Below are positions 34,202 through 43,203 of a stretch of 56,597 bases of DNA, one piece after another. The position numbers were made by a program, and so were the translations under genes. Under the pieces are notes generated by a model. The model searched no databases and was not told the DNA's origin. It saw only the letters and a program-made list of their open reading frames with translations. The first letter of the stretch is position 1, and each line of letters begins with the position of its first letter. Source of the stretch: Pseudomonas sp. GM18. Lineage in GTDB: Bacteria > Pseudomonadota > Gammaproteobacteria > Pseudomonadales > Pseudomonadaceae. The stretch covers positions 1 through 56,597 of the forward strand of contig NZ_AKJT01000027.1 of the NCBI RefSeq assembly GCF_000282195.1. The letters run 5' to 3'.

Positions 34202-35041
34202 ATGATCAAGAAATGCTTGTTCCCAGCAGCCGGTTACGGTACTCGCTTCCTGCCAGCGACTAAAGCCATGCCCAAAGAAATGCTGCCGGTGGTAAACAAG
34301 CCACTGATCCAGTACGGCGTCGAAGAAGCACTGGATGCCGGGTTGACCGAAATCTCCATCGTCACCGGTCGCGGCAAGCGCGCGCTGGAAGACCACTTCG
34401 ACATCAGCTACGAGCTGGAAAACCAGATCAAGGGCACTGACAAGGAGAAATACCTGGTCGGCATCCGTAAGCTGCTCGACGAGTGCTCGTTCTCCTACAC
34501 TCGCCAGACCGAAATGAAAGGCCTGGGCCACGCGATCCTGACTGGTCGTCCGCTGATCGGCGACGAACCTTTCGCCGTGGTGCTGGCGGACGACTTGTGC
34601 GTCAACCTCGAAGGCGACGGCGTACTGACCCAGATGGTCAAGCTGTACAAGCAGTTCCGCTGCTCGATCGTGGCCATCCAGGAAGTCGATCCTCAAGAAA
34701 CCAACAAGTACGGCGTGATTGCCGGCGAGATGATTCGCGACGATATCTATCGCGTTCACAGCATGGTCGAGAAGCCAAAACCTGAAGATGCACCGTCGAA
34801 CCTGGCGATCATCGGCCGTTATATCCTGACCCCGGACATCTTCGACCTGATCGAACAGACCGAGCCAGGCAAGGGCGGCGAAATCCAGATCACCGACGCC
34901 CTGATGAAGCAAGCGCAAAACGGCTGCGTCATGGCCTACAAGTTCAAAGGCACGCGTTTCGACTGCGGTGGCGCCGAAGGCTACATCGACGCGACCAACT
35001 TCTGCTTCGAAAACTTCTACAAGACTGGCAAGGCTTACTGA
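34202..35041 (+). CDS. galU: UTP-glucose-1-phosphate uridylyltransferase
   Basis: A 279-residue nucleotidyltransferase making UDP-glucose for exopolysaccharide, LPS and osmoprotectant synthesis. It has AAGYGTRFLPATKAMPKEML (UTP-binding loop, catalytic Lys), VVNKPLIQYGVEEALDAG, the metal-site Asp in VVLADDLCVN and VEKPKPEDAPSNLAIIGRYI. Length is normal. Highly conserved codon usage suggests strong expression. An intrinsic terminator follows. Confidence 0.97.
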   Translation: MIKKCLFPAAGYGTRFLPATKAMPKEMLPVVNKPLIQYGVEEALDAGLTEISIVTGRGKRALEDHFDISYELENQIKGTDKEKYLVGIRKLLDECSFSYTRQTEMKGLGHAILTGRPLIGDEPFAVVLADDLCVNLEGDGVLTQMVKLYKQFRCSIVAIQEVDPQETNKYGVIAGEMIRDDIYRVHSMVEKPKPEDAPSNLAIIGRYILTPDIFDLIEQTEPGKGGEIQITDALMKQAQNGCVMAYKFKGTRFDCGGAEGYIDATNFCFENFYKTGKAY

Positions 35042-35066
35042 TAGCGCCTGACCTGCTTGTATTGAA

Positions 35067-35089
35067 AAGCCACCTTCGGGTGGCTTTTT
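35067..35089 (+). terminator. Intrinsic terminator of galU
   Basis: GCCACC-TTCG-GGTGGC (35069-35084), with flanking A and T runs, forms a compact stem with a stable UUCG loop and five T residues. Confidence 0.9.
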
Positions 35090-35170
35090 CATTTTTCGGC
35101 CCCAAATAGTTTGCAACGCTTGCCCAAAGGGCGCCCGCAGGTATGCTGGTGACCTGCCGAGGAGATAGTA

Positions 35171-36529
35171 ATGGCCTACGATTTTGACCTCTATGTAATT
35201 GGTGCCGGTTCCGGCGGTGTGCGGGCTGCGCGGTTCGCGGCCGGTTTTGGTGCGAAAGTCGCCGTGGCCGAAAGCCGCTACCTGGGCGGTACGTGCGTGA
35301 ACGTCGGCTGTGTGCCGAAAAAACTGCTGGTCTACGGCGCGCACTTCGCCGAAGACTTCGAGCAGTCGCAAGGTTTCGGCTGGACCCCGGGCGAAGCGAC
35401 GTTCGACTGGGCGGCGCTGATCGCCAACAAGGATCGCGAGATCAATCGACTGAACGGCATTTATCGCAATTTGCTGGTCAACAGTGGCGTGACCTTGCAT
35501 GAAGGCCACGCGAAGATCGTCGACCCGCATCAGGTCGAGATCAATGGCGAGCGTTACACCGCCAAAAACATCCTGATTGCGACCGGTGGCTGGCCGCAGA
35601 TTCCGGAGATCCCGGGGCACGAGCATGCGATCAGTTCCAACCAGGCATTCTTCCTTAAAGAGCTGCCCAAGCGCGTTCTGGTGGTTGGTGGTGGTTACAT
35701 TGCGGTGGAGTTCGCCGGGATTTTCCACGGGCTGGGTGCTGAGACCACGCTGCTGTATCGCGGTGATCTGTTCCTGCGCGGCTTCGACGGTGCGGTGCGC
35801 AAACATTTGCAGGAAGAGCTGACCAAGCGCGGCATGAACCTGCAATTCAATGCCGACATCGAACGTATCGACAAACAGGCCGATGGCAGCCTGAAGGCGA
35901 CGCTCAAGGATGGTCGCGAGCTGGTGGCGGACTGCGTGTTCTACGCCACCGGTCGGCGTCCGATGGTCGACAACCTGGGGCTGGAAAACACCGGCGTCAA
36001 ACTCGACAAGAAAGGTTTTGTCGAGGTCGATGAGCAGTATCAAACTGCTGAACCGTCGATCCTGGCTCTTGGCGATGTGATTGGTCGGGTACAACTCACG
36101 CCGGTTGCGCTGGCCGAAGGCATGGCCGTGGCGCGGCGTTTGTTCAAGTCTGAGCAGTATCGCCCGGTGGATTACAAGATGATCCCGACCGCCGTGTTCA
36201 GCTTGCCGAACATCGGCACTGTCGGCCTGACTGAAGAGGAGGCGCGAGAAGCCGGGCACGATGTGGTGATCTTCGAAAGCCGTTTCCGGCCGATGAAGCT
36301 GACCCTGACCGAATGCCAGGAGCGCACCTTGATGAAACTGGTGGTAGACGCCAAGACCGACAAGGTTCTGGGCTGCCACATGGTCGGCCCGGACGCCGGC
36401 GAGATCGTGCAAGGGTTGGCGATTGCCCTGAAAGCGGGCGCGACCAAGCGCGACTTCGACGAAACCATCGGCGTGCATCCGACAGCCGCCGAAGAGTTTG
36501 TCACCATGCGCACGCCGGTCGCGGGTTAA
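35171..36529 (+). CDS. gor: Glutathione-disulfide reductase
   Basis: A 452-residue flavoenzyme that regenerates glutathione with NADPH. It has the FAD motif [17 protein letters not shown] and the redox disulfide Cys42/Cys47 in [28 protein letters not shown] is followed by arginines in [12 protein letters not shown] for NADPH selectivity. The C-terminal catalytic HPTAAEE is present. GAGGAGAT precedes the ATG. Its stop overlaps by four bases the stop of the convergent KfrA-like gene. It joins ahpCF and gloA as thiol/peroxide defence in this region. Confidence 0.97.
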   Translation: MAYDFDLYVIGAGSGGVRAARFAAGFGAKVAVAESRYLGGTCVNVGCVPKKLLVYGAHFAEDFEQSQGFGWTPGEATFDWAALIANKDREINRLNGIYRNLLVNSGVTLHEGHAKIVDPHQVEINGERYTAKNILIATGGWPQIPEIPGHEHAISSNQAFFLKELPKRVLVVGGGYIAVEFAGIFHGLGAETTLLYRGDLFLRGFDGAVRKHLQEELTKRGMNLQFNADIERIDKQADGSLKATLKDGRELVADCVFYATGRRPMVDNLGLENTGVKLDKKGFVEVDEQYQTAEPSILALGDVIGRVQLTPVALAEGMAVARRLFKSEQYRPVDYKMIPTAVFSLPNIGTVGLTEEEAREAGHDVVIFESRFRPMKLTLTECQERTLMKLVVDAKTDKVLGCHMVGPDAGEIVQGLAIALKAGATKRDFDETIGVHPTAAEEFVTMRTPVAG

Positions 36530-37545
36530 TCGATCTTCTGTGGTGCTGATGTGTCTGGCCCTGTTGCAACGACAGCGGCCAGGCGCACGCTTTCATCCAG
36601 GCTTGCCTGCAACTTGATCAGTTCAACTTCCAGCGCTTTGTTGATGTGCGACTGCTCGTCGATGTTCTGCTTGAGCGACTGGCTTTCCAGCAAGGCAATG
36701 CGCAAGCGTTCCTGGAGGAGGGTGCGTTCGCTGTCGATGCGGTTGACCTGTTCCAGCAGCTGATCCTGTCGGCTGTTGGTGTGCTTGAGTTGCTCCTGCA
36801 ACAGGCTCAGTTCCCGCAGCGTGCCGCGGTTTTCGGTCAGCAGGCGCTCGTTGTCGCGATGCAGCTGGGTGATTTCATCCTGGCGTACCAGTGCGCTTTG
36901 CTGGGCCTGGCGCAATTCCATCTGAATCTGCTGCACCTGACCTTCGTGGCGTCGCTGTTCCTGCTCGCGCTGGTCTTTGACGGCGTTGCGGTAGTGCTCC
37001 AGTGCTTCGCGGGCGTGCAGGTGTTTTTCTTCCAGTGAGCGGATCTGCTCGTCCTTGTCCTGCAAGCGCAATTCGAAATCGGCCAGTGCCTGATTCAGCC
37101 CGGCGTTGCGGGTTTGCTCGGTTTGCAGCATCGAGCGGGTGTCGTGCAGTTCCGCCGATTCCTGGGTCAGCGCCAGGCTTTGAATTTCGTATTGCTGCTG
37201 CAATTCGGTATTGGCCTCGCGGGCCTCGTGCAGCTGGGTTTCCAGCTCTTTTCGTTGTTGCTCGAACTGCGCGCGTGCCTGGTCGATGGGTTCTTGCGCC
37301 TGTTCTTTCAGGCGTTGCGCGAGCCGCGCCACCAACGCTGCCAGCTCATCATCGATCGGTTCGGAAGGTGCTGGCGCGGGTTCGGCGCCGTCGTCGAGCT
37401 CTTTCAGATAGCGATGGATCGTGGTTTTCGAGCCGGTATTGCCCATTTCGATCCGCACTGCGTCGATGCTCGGGTGTTCGCCCCGGGCGAGGATCGCCGA
37501 GCGTGCCGCTTGCACCAGTGCCTTGTTTACGCCGCCACGTGCCAT
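36526..37545 (-). CDS. KfrA-like coiled-coil DNA-binding protein
   Basis: A 339-residue protein. The N-terminal 60 residues match the KfrA_N/plasmid-replication DNA-binding type ([20 protein letters not shown], with [16 protein letters not shown] as the recognition helix). The rest is one long coiled coil rich in Gln/Glu/Leu heptads (about 70-315), then an acidic-polar tail. KfrA proteins repress their own promoter and form filaments on DNA. It is divergent from an orphan tyrosine recombinase over a 178-bp gap with several GGTAC half-sites, suggesting a functional pair. Confidence 0.82.
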   Translation of the reverse strand: MARGGVNKALVQAARSAILARGEHPSIDAVRIEMGNTGSKTTIHRYLKELDDGAEPAPAPSEPIDDELAALVARLAQRLKEQAQEPIDQARAQFEQQRKELETQLHEAREANTELQQQYEIQSLALTQESAELHDTRSMLQTEQTRNAGLNQALADFELRLQDKDEQIRSLEEKHLHAREALEHYRNAVKDQREQEQRRHEGQVQQIQMELRQAQQSALVRQDEITQLHRDNERLLTENRGTLRELSLLQEQLKHTNSRQDQLLEQVNRIDSERTLLQERLRIALLESQSLKQNIDEQSHINKALEVELIKLQASLDESVRLAAVVATGPDTSAPQKID

Positions 37546-37568
37546 GTGTTCTCCTACGATTTGATACT

Positions 37569-37602
37569 GTGGTACGTACTATTGATATGCGCAATGTACC
37601 AC
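37569..37602. promoter_or_regulatory. Candidate operator between the KfrA-like and recombinase genes
   Basis: GTGGTAC (37569-37575) and GTACCAC (37596-37602) form a perfect 7-bp inverted repeat 20 bases apart, 24 bp upstream of the KfrA-like start. Further GGTAC-like words occur at 37650-37658 (GGTATTACC) and 37700-37704. KfrA proteins autoregulate through such inverted repeats; the link here is inference. Confidence 0.45.
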
Positions 37603-37723
37603 GGCGCCAATAAAGTTAAAATCCTCTGATGTATCATGCGGGATATACTGGTATTACCCCGTGTGATGAGCTGTAGACCGGGTTTTCAATCGCCAACGCG
37701 GTACGTTTTCGAGCACTGAGCCC

Positions 37724-38662
37724 ATGACCGATCTGGATCGCTATCTGCAAGCCGCGACCCGCGACAACACCCGTCGCAGCTATCGTGCGGCCATCGAGCA
37801 CTTCGAAGTCAGCTGGGGCGGGTTCTTGCCGGCGACCGGCGATAGCGTGGCGCGATACTTGGTTGCATATGCGGGAGTGCTGTCGATCAATACCTTGAAG
37901 TTGCGCCTGTCCGCGTTGGCGCAGTGGCACAACAGCCAGGGTTTCGCCGATCCCACCAAGGCACCCGTGGTACGCAAAGTGTTCAAGGGCATTCGCGCGT
38001 TGCACCCGGCCCAGGAAAAACAGGCCGAGCCGTTGCAGTTGCAACATCTGGAGCAAGTGGTTGCCTGGCTGGAGCAGGAAGCGCAAACCGCCAGGGCGCA
38101 GGGCGATCGAGCTGGATTGCTGAGAGCCAGGCGCGACACCGCGTTGATCCTGCTGGGCTTCTGGCGTGGTTTTCGTAGCGATGAGCTGTGCCGCCTGCAG
38201 ATTGAGCATGTACAAGCCAGCGCCGGCTCAGGCATCACCCTCTACTTGCCACGCAGCAAGAGCGATCGAGAGAACCTAGGCCAGACCTACCAGACGCCGG
38301 CCTTGCAGCGCCTGTGTCCGGTGCAGGCCTACATCGAATGGATGACCGAAGCCGCGTTGGTCCGTGGCCCCGTGTTTCGTGGCATCGATCGCTGGGGCCA
38401 TTTGAGCGAGGAGGGCTTGCACGCCAATAGCGTGATCCCGTTGCTGCGCCAGGCACTGGAGCGCGCCGGCATTGCGGCCGAGCACTACACCAGTCACTCC
38501 CTGCGTCGTGGCTTCGCCACCTGGGCCCATCAGAGCGGTTGGGATTTGAAGTCGTTGATGAATTACGTGGGCTGGAAGGATGTGAAGTCAGCCATGCGCT
38601 ATGTTGAAGCCAGCCCGTTTCTCGGGATGACCCGAATCGCTGAAAAGCCGTTGGCGCTGTAG
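37724..38662 (+). CDS. Tyrosine site-specific recombinase (orphan)
   Basis: A 312-residue integrase. The SAM-like N-terminal core-binding domain (YLQAATRDNTRRSYRAAIEH) lies at about 5-90 and the catalytic domain at about 110-305. The first catalytic Arg is in FWRGFRSDELCRL, the His-x-x-Arg in HSLRRGFATW, a Gly-Trp in place of GH in YVGWKDVKSAM, and the nucleophile Tyr in AMRYVEAS. All key residues are therefore present apart from the GH-to-GW change. No tRNA, att repeat or cargo surrounds it, so it appears to be a resident chromosomal recombinase rather than an island integrase. Confidence 0.9.
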   Translation: MTDLDRYLQAATRDNTRRSYRAAIEHFEVSWGGFLPATGDSVARYLVAYAGVLSINTLKLRLSALAQWHNSQGFADPTKAPVVRKVFKGIRALHPAQEKQAEPLQLQHLEQVVAWLEQEAQTARAQGDRAGLLRARRDTALILLGFWRGFRSDELCRLQIEHVQASAGSGITLYLPRSKSDRENLGQTYQTPALQRLCPVQAYIEWMTEAALVRGPVFRGIDRWGHLSEEGLHANSVIPLLRQALERAGIAAEHYTSHSLRRGFATWAHQSGWDLKSLMNYVGWKDVKSAMRYVEASPFLGMTRIAEKPLAL

Positions 38663-38667
38663 ATCAC

Positions 38668-38705
38668 GTTTTCTTCTATTAATACGCTCGGCTAATAGCG
38701 AAAAC
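38668..38705. other. Inverted repeat just after the recombinase gene, before ahpC
   Basis: Left arm GTTTTC-TT-CTATTA (38668-38681) and right arm TAATAG-C-GAAAAC (38693-38705) are near-perfect reverse complements around the 11-base centre ATACGCTCGGC. It starts six bases after the recombinase stop. It has no T tract. It may be a recombinase core site or an operator of ahpC. Confidence 0.5.
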
Positions 38706-38800
38706 AAATCAGCAGCATCAGGTTTGCCAATGAGCCAACCGGCGATCGGGTGGGTAGGATTCACCACATCAACTTCATAACCCCTGACGGAGAGTCACCG

Positions 38801-39364
38801 ATGCCTATCATCAACAGCCAAGTTAAACCGTTCAAAGCTAACGCCTTCAAAAATGGCGACTTCGTACACGTGTCGGACGCTGACCTGAAAGGCAAGTGGT
38901 CTGTCGTTTTCTTCTACCCAGCTGACTTCACCTTTGTTTGCCCGACCGAACTGGAAGACCTGGCTGACAACTACGCCGAGTTCCAAAAACTGGGCGTCGA
39001 GATCTACAGCGTTTCCACTGATACCCACTTTGCCCACGCTGCCTGGCACAACACTTCGCCAGCCATCGGCAAAATCCAGTACACCATGATCGGCGACCCG
39101 ACTCATGTCATCTCCCGCAACTTCGACGTGCTGATCGAAGAAGCTGGCCTGGCAGACCGTGGCACTTTCGTGATCAACCCTGAAGGCCAGATCAAAATCG
39201 TTGAACTCAACGATGGCGGTGTAGGCCGTGACGCTTCCGAGCTGCTGCGCAAAATCAAGGCCGCTCAATACGTCGCTGCTCACCCGGGCGAAGTGTGCCC
39301 AGCCAAGTGGAAAGAAGGCGAGGCCACTCTGGCTCCGTCCCTGGACCTGGTCGGCAAGATCTAA
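38801..39364 (+). CDS. ahpC: Alkyl hydroperoxide reductase peroxidase subunit
   Basis: A 187-residue 2-Cys peroxiredoxin reducing H2O2, organic peroxides and peroxynitrite. The peroxidatic Cys47 is in DFTFVCPTE and the resolving Cys in GEVCPAKW near 166. [16 protein letters not shown] is the usual start; ATG 38801 is behind GGAGAGTCACCG, and an in-frame extension to 38750 is not supported. AhpF, encoded downstream, recycles it. A strong terminator separates the two, so most transcripts probably carry ahpC alone. Confidence 0.97.
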   Translation: MPIINSQVKPFKANAFKNGDFVHVSDADLKGKWSVVFFYPADFTFVCPTELEDLADNYAEFQKLGVEIYSVSTDTHFAHAAWHNTSPAIGKIQYTMIGDPTHVISRNFDVLIEEAGLADRGTFVINPEGQIKIVELNDGGVGRDASELLRKIKAAQYVAAHPGEVCPAKWKEGEATLAPSLDLVGKI

Positions 39365-39429
39365 GTCTGTGACGCGCTTCATCAGGGCGGAACTCCGCAC
39401 CTCCTAAGTAAGCTGCACCGCCCAATAAA

Positions 39430-39463
39430 AACGCCCGGGCGAGATTCGCTCGGGCGTTTTTTT
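39430..39463 (+). terminator. Intrinsic terminator between ahpC and ahpF
   Basis: ACGCCCGGGCGA pairs with CGCTCGGGCGT around GATT with one wobble, then a run of seven T residues. It explains higher ahpC than ahpF dosage, or implies a separate ahpF promoter. Confidence 0.9.
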
Positions 39464-39511
39464 ATGTCTGATAGCTCTCTAAATCAAAAAGCATGAAAGG
39501 AAATCGCCCGT

Positions 39512-41074
39512 ATGTTGGACGCCAATCTTAAAGCCCAGTTGAAATCGTACCTGGAACGGGTCACCCAGCCGATCGAGATCGTCGCCTCCCTCGACGACGG
39601 TGCGAAATCCCAGGAAATGCTCGCATTACTCAAAGACGTTGCCAGTCTTTCCACCCAGATTACTTTGCTCGACAACGGTAACGATGCGCGTAAACCATCG
39701 TTCTCGATCAACCGCCCGGGAGCCGATATCAGCCTGCGTTTCGCCGGCATCCCGATGGGCCACGAATTCACCTCGCTGGTGCTGGCCTTGCTGCAAGTCG
39801 GCGGCCACCCATCGAAAGCCAGTGCCGAAGTCATCGAACAGATCCGCTCGCTAAAAGGCGAGTTCAACTTCGAGACTTACTTCTCGCTGTCCTGTCAGAA
39901 CTGCCCGGATGTGGTTCAGGCGCTGAACCTGATGGCCGTGCTTAACCCGAACATCCGCCATGTCGCCATCGACGGCGCGCTGTTTCAGGCCGAAGTTGAC
40001 GAACGCCAGATCATGGCCGTGCCAAGCGTTTACCTGAACGGCGTGAACTTCGGCCAGGGCCGCATGGGCCTGGAAGAAATCCTCGCCAAGATCGACACCA
40101 GCGGCATTGAGCGTCAGGCCGAGAAGATCAGCGCCAAGCAAGCCTTTGACGTACTGGTTGTCGGCGGTGGCCCGGCCGGTGCCTCAGCGGCAATTTACGC
40201 CGCTCGTAAAGGCATTCGCACCGGCGTGGCAGCTGAACGTTTTGGTGGCCAGGTGCTCGACACCATGGCCATCGAGAACTTCATCTCCGTACAGGAAACC
40301 GAAGGGCCGAAACTGGCCGTGGCGCTGGAAGAACACGTCAAACAGTACGACGTGGACATCATGAACCTGCAACGCGCCGACAAACTGGTGCCGGGTAAAA
40401 ACGGCGAGCTGCACGAAATCCATTTCGCCAGCGGCGCGTCCTTGAAAGCCAGGACCGTGATCCTCGCCACCGGCGCGCGCTGGCGTGAAATGAACGTTCC
40501 GGGTGAGCAGCAATACCGCAACAAGGGCGTGGCGTACTGCCCGCACTGTGACGGTCCGCTGTTCAAGGGCAAGCGTGTGGCGGTGATCGGTGGTGGCAAC
40601 TCCGGCGTCGAAGCGGCCATCGACCTGGCCGGGATCGTGTCCCACGTAACGCTGCTGGAGTTCGACGTACAACTGCGCGCCGATGCGGTGTTGCAGCGCA
40701 AGTTGCACAGCCTGTCGAACGTCACCGTGATCACCAGTGCGCAAACCACTGAAGTGACCGGCGACGGCCAGAAGGTCAACGGCCTGCGCTACAAGGATCG
40801 TCAGTCGGACGAGTTGCGCGCTGTCGAGCTGGAAGGGATCTTCGTGCAGATCGGTCTGTTGCCTAATACCGATTGGCTTAAAGGCACTATCGAGCTGTCG
40901 CCGCGCGGCGAGATCATTGTCGATGCCCGTGGTGAGACGTCGATCCCCGGCGTGTTCGCGGCAGGCGACGTGACCACCGTGCCGTACAAGCAGATCGTGA
41001 TTGCGGTGGGCGAGGGCGCCAAGGCTTCCCTGAGCGCATTCGATCACTTGATCCGTACCTCGGCGCCGGCATAA
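39512..41074 (+). CDS. ahpF: Alkyl hydroperoxide reductase flavoprotein subunit
   Basis: A 520-residue NAD(P)H:AhpC disulfide reductase. The N-terminal glutaredoxin-like domain carries CQNC ([11 protein letters not shown], about 129-132). The thioredoxin-reductase-like part has [19 protein letters not shown], the CPHC redox pair ([13 protein letters not shown], about 345) and [17 protein letters not shown]. The C-terminal FAD motif is [14 protein letters not shown]. Full length is normal. An intrinsic terminator follows at 41096-41124. Confidence 0.97.
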   Translation: MLDANLKAQLKSYLERVTQPIEIVASLDDGAKSQEMLALLKDVASLSTQITLLDNGNDARKPSFSINRPGADISLRFAGIPMGHEFTSLVLALLQVGGHPSKASAEVIEQIRSLKGEFNFETYFSLSCQNCPDVVQALNLMAVLNPNIRHVAIDGALFQAEVDERQIMAVPSVYLNGVNFGQGRMGLEEILAKIDTSGIERQAEKISAKQAFDVLVVGGGPAGASAAIYAARKGIRTGVAAERFGGQVLDTMAIENFISVQETEGPKLAVALEEHVKQYDVDIMNLQRADKLVPGKNGELHEIHFASGASLKARTVILATGARWREMNVPGEQQYRNKGVAYCPHCDGPLFKGKRVAVIGGGNSGVEAAIDLAGIVSHVTLLEFDVQLRADAVLQRKLHSLSNVTVITSAQTTEVTGDGQKVNGLRYKDRQSDELRAVELEGIFVQIGLLPNTDWLKGTIELSPRGEIIVDARGETSIPGVFAAGDVTTVPYKQIVIAVGEGAKASLSAFDHLIRTSAPA

Positions 41075-41095
41075 ACGCCGACCCTGAAAACACAA

Positions 41096-41124
41096 AACCC
41101 CATGAACGATCATGGGGTTTTTTT
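41096..41124 (+). terminator. Intrinsic terminator of ahpF
   Basis: ACCCCATGA pairs with TCATGGGGT around ACGA, followed by seven T residues. A palindromic repeat element begins immediately after it. Confidence 0.9.
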
Positions 41125-41125
41125 G

Positions 41126-41237
41126 TTGATCGTTCCCACGCTCTGCGTGGGAATGCAGCCCGGGACGCTCCGCGTTCCAAAAGCGTGACGCAGAGCGTCA
41201 CAGGAGGCGTTACCACGCAGAGCGTGGGAACGATCAA
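41126..41237. repeat. Palindromic repeat with TTGATCGTTCCCACGC ends, copy 1
   Basis: TTGATCGTTCCCACGCTCTG at the left end is mirrored by AGAGCGTGGGAACGATCAA at the right end. The inner CGTTCC / GACGCAGAGCGTC blocks also pair imperfectly. A second copy is at 52364-52495. The termini look like those of a miniature mobile element, but no target duplication is evident. Confidence 0.8.
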
Positions 41238-41250
41238 GGCTGCGATCTTT

Positions 41251-41772
41251 TTACAACGGCGCCGGCTGAATGATTTCGACCCAGTAACCATCCGGGTCCT
41301 TGATGAAGGCCAGGCTCTTCATGCGTCCGTCATTCAGGCGTTTCTGGAAGTCGCAGCCCAGCGCTTCAAAACGTTCACACGCGGCGCGGATGTCCGGCAC
41401 CGAGATGCAGATATGGCCGAAGCCACGCGGGTCGGTGTTGCCGTTGTGGTAGGCGAAATCCGCGTCGTTCTCGGTGCCGTGGTTGTGGGTCAGTTCGAGA
41501 ATGCCGGGGATCGACTTCATCCACTCGGTGCGGGCAGCGGCATCGGCCGGGATCTGGTTTTTATCGACCAGCGCCAGGAAATACAGGCTGAACTCGGCTT
41601 CCGGGAAATCGCGTTTTTCCACCAGCGAGAAACCCAGGACGCGGGTGTAGAAGTCCAGCGACCGGGTGATGTCCTTGACCCGCAGCATGGTGTGGTTGAA
41701 GACGAACTTCTGGGTGGCGGTGTCAGGTTGGGCGGTCACACCAGGAAATGTATTGAGTTCGTGCAGGCTCAT
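41251..41772 (-). CDS. gloA: Lactoylglutathione lyase (glyoxalase I)
   Basis: A 173-residue metalloenzyme converting the methylglyoxal-glutathione hemithioacetal to S-lactoylglutathione. It has [20 protein letters not shown] (first metal His), [12 protein letters not shown] (Glu region), [12 protein letters not shown] (second His) and [14 protein letters not shown] (last Glu). The longer glyoxalase insert [13 protein letters not shown] marks the Zn-dependent class. GGAGGGCCC precedes ATG 41772; an extension to 41832 is unlikely. The 41126-41237 repeat sits just past its stop. Confidence 0.94.
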   Translation of the reverse strand: MSLHELNTFPGVTAQPDTATQKFVFNHTMLRVKDITRSLDFYTRVLGFSLVEKRDFPEAEFSLYFLALVDKNQIPADAAARTEWMKSIPGILELTHNHGTENDADFAYHNGNTDPRGFGHICISVPDIRAACERFEALGCDFQKRLNDGRMKSLAFIKDPDGYWVEIIQPAPL

Positions 41773-41906
41773 GGGCCCTCCGGAAATTCCAAGAATGGTC
41801 ACAATGATACGCAAGGGCCCTGGCATCGCCAAACCAAAACCGCAGGCTTGCCTGACGGGCGGGTGAAGCTCAGACTTTGCGCCTCAATCCGTGAGTGTTC
41901 ATTGCA

Positions 41907-42431
41907 ATGATCCGACCCTGTCAATTGATGTTCGTCCTGATGTGTCTGCTTTCAGGTGTTACCCGTGCTCATGCAGAGGCACCTGTCGTGACCTGGCCCA
42001 ATGGATGGACTGTCGAGACCATCCCGCAAGACGATGCCAGGCCACAGGTTTCCCGGCAACGCGCGGTAAAAAATGACCAGGACGGTACACCGGTGATGGT
42101 GATGGAGTTGACCATGACTCAAGTGGAAAGCGGTCATCAGGTGAATCTGGAAGGTGTGTTACTGGAAATGCGCAAGTCCGTGCAGAAGGACTTTTTTCAA
42201 GGTGGCTATCAGAGCGTCTGCAACAAAATTCATCCGGCTGCCTTGAGCCGGTTATCGGCGCTGGAAACTACCTGCACCATTACCCAGAACGGTCGACATG
42301 TGTTGTCTCAAACATTGGTCGCCGCAGTGGACGGCGATAAAGCCTATGTTCTTTCCTACGCGGGGCAGGCTGAGGTTTATAAGGCAAGTCAGGGCGACAT
42401 AGAGGCGGCTCGAAACAGCTTGAAACTTTAG
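41907..42431 (+). CDS. Secreted DUF4946-like protein
   Basis: A 174-residue protein with a signal peptide (MIRPCQLMFVLMCLLSGVTR, cleavage after AHA). The mature part starts EAPVVTWPNGWTVETIPQDD, typical of a small pseudomonad periplasmic family I associate with DUF4946. It has two Cys (VCNK and TTCTITQNGR) that could form a disulfide. Function unknown. The GTG at 41895 is an alternative start four codons earlier. Confidence 0.72.
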   Translation: MIRPCQLMFVLMCLLSGVTRAHAEAPVVTWPNGWTVETIPQDDARPQVSRQRAVKNDQDGTPVMVMELTMTQVESGHQVNLEGVLLEMRKSVQKDFFQGGYQSVCNKIHPAALSRLSALETTCTITQNGRHVLSQTLVAAVDGDKAYVLSYAGQAEVYKASQGDIEAARNSLKL

Positions 42432-42560
42432 TTTAAGGTTTCTGTGCCCACGTTTTTGAGCATGGCCCGCATTTTTAGATAGCCAAACGGATTAAGCACA
42501 AAGTTAGTCAGTCTATAGCGAGTTGATCGGCGACTATCGTCGCATTTAGACGGTATCCAT

Positions 42561-42590
42561 GAAAAAGCCCTGCATTGGCAGGGCTTTTTT
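42561..42590. terminator. Bidirectional intrinsic terminator
   Basis: AAAAAGCCCTGC-ATTG-GCAGGGCTTTTTT has A and T runs on both sides and serves mvaT (minus strand) and possibly the DUF4946-like gene (plus strand). Confidence 0.9.
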
Positions 42591-42604
42591 ATTACCGTGA
42601 GCGC

Positions 42605-42970
42605 TTAGGCACGCAGCCAGGAGTCAACGGTGGCTGCACCGTATTGTTCCTTCCAGGCTTTCAGGCCACGGTGGTTGCCGCCCTTGGTTTCAATCAGCTC
42701 ACCGGTGTGTGGGTTCTGATAAACCTTGACCACGCGAGCGCGGCGGGTTTTAGGCGCTGTTGCCTGCTGCAGGCCGGATTTCGCCGGGTGCGGGTCGAGG
42801 ATGGCGATGATGTCGCGCAGGCTCTTGCCGTAGGTTTTCATCAGCCCCTGGAGCTTTTCTTCGAATTCGATTTCTTTCTTGAGCCCGGCATCGTTCTTCA
42901 GCGATTCCAACTGCTTGAGCTGTTCTTGAAGGGCCTTTTCAGCTGCACGGAATTCAGCGAGTCTGGACAA
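42605..42970 (-). CDS. mvaT: H-NS family xenogeneic silencer MvaT-like
   Basis: A 121-residue nucleoid protein. The N-terminal coiled-coil oligomerisation part (LAEFRAAEKALQEQLKQLES, then LKKEIEFEEKLQGLMKTYGK) is followed by a linker and the AT-hook-like DNA-binding end RRARVVKVYQNPHTGELIET with KGGNHRGLKAWKEQYG. This is the MvaT/MvaU pattern. No ATG fits: the start is TTG at 42970 (Met-SRLAEF) behind GGAGT at seven bases. MvaT silences AT-rich acquired DNA, which may include the island in this window. Confidence 0.92.
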   Translation of the reverse strand: MSRLAEFRAAEKALQEQLKQLESLKNDAGLKKEIEFEEKLQGLMKTYGKSLRDIIAILDPHPAKSGLQQATAPKTRRARVVKVYQNPHTGELIETKGGNHRGLKAWKEQYGAATVDSWLRA

Positions 42971-43203
42971 TATCTTTACTCCAATAGTGTGTTTGGCTGA
43001 TACCAACCGCAAGCAAAGCTATAAGCCAAGAGCCTTGAAGCGACTCGGTGATAATGACACGCCTGCCGATTTTGCACAGGTATGAAAAATTGTAGTAGTT
43101 AATTGGTCAAGAGTAAATCCTGACTTTTTCTTCATGTAACAAGAGTAGTCTTTTGATTCAATTTGGTGCGCATCATCATGAGCCCGGCGCTTAACGTGGT
43201 TAG

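Noticed and set aside
34190..36478. 762-codon antisense frame over galU and gor
   Set aside because: It spans two well-identified genes and the terminator between them; composition is typical of a GC-rich shadow.
38663..38800. OxyR-binding site before ahpC
   Set aside because: The CTATTA...TAATAG words are spaced 11 bases apart, not the ATAG-N7-CTAT-N7 pattern; recorded instead as an unexplained inverted repeat.
41126..41237. CRISPR-like repeat
   Set aside because: Single palindromic units with no regular spacers; no cas genes anywhere in the window.
43013..43203. Gene or RNA in the AT-rich gap between mvaT and the EAL gene
   Set aside because: No open frame, tRNA or hairpin with a T tract could be supported; probably the mvaT promoter.
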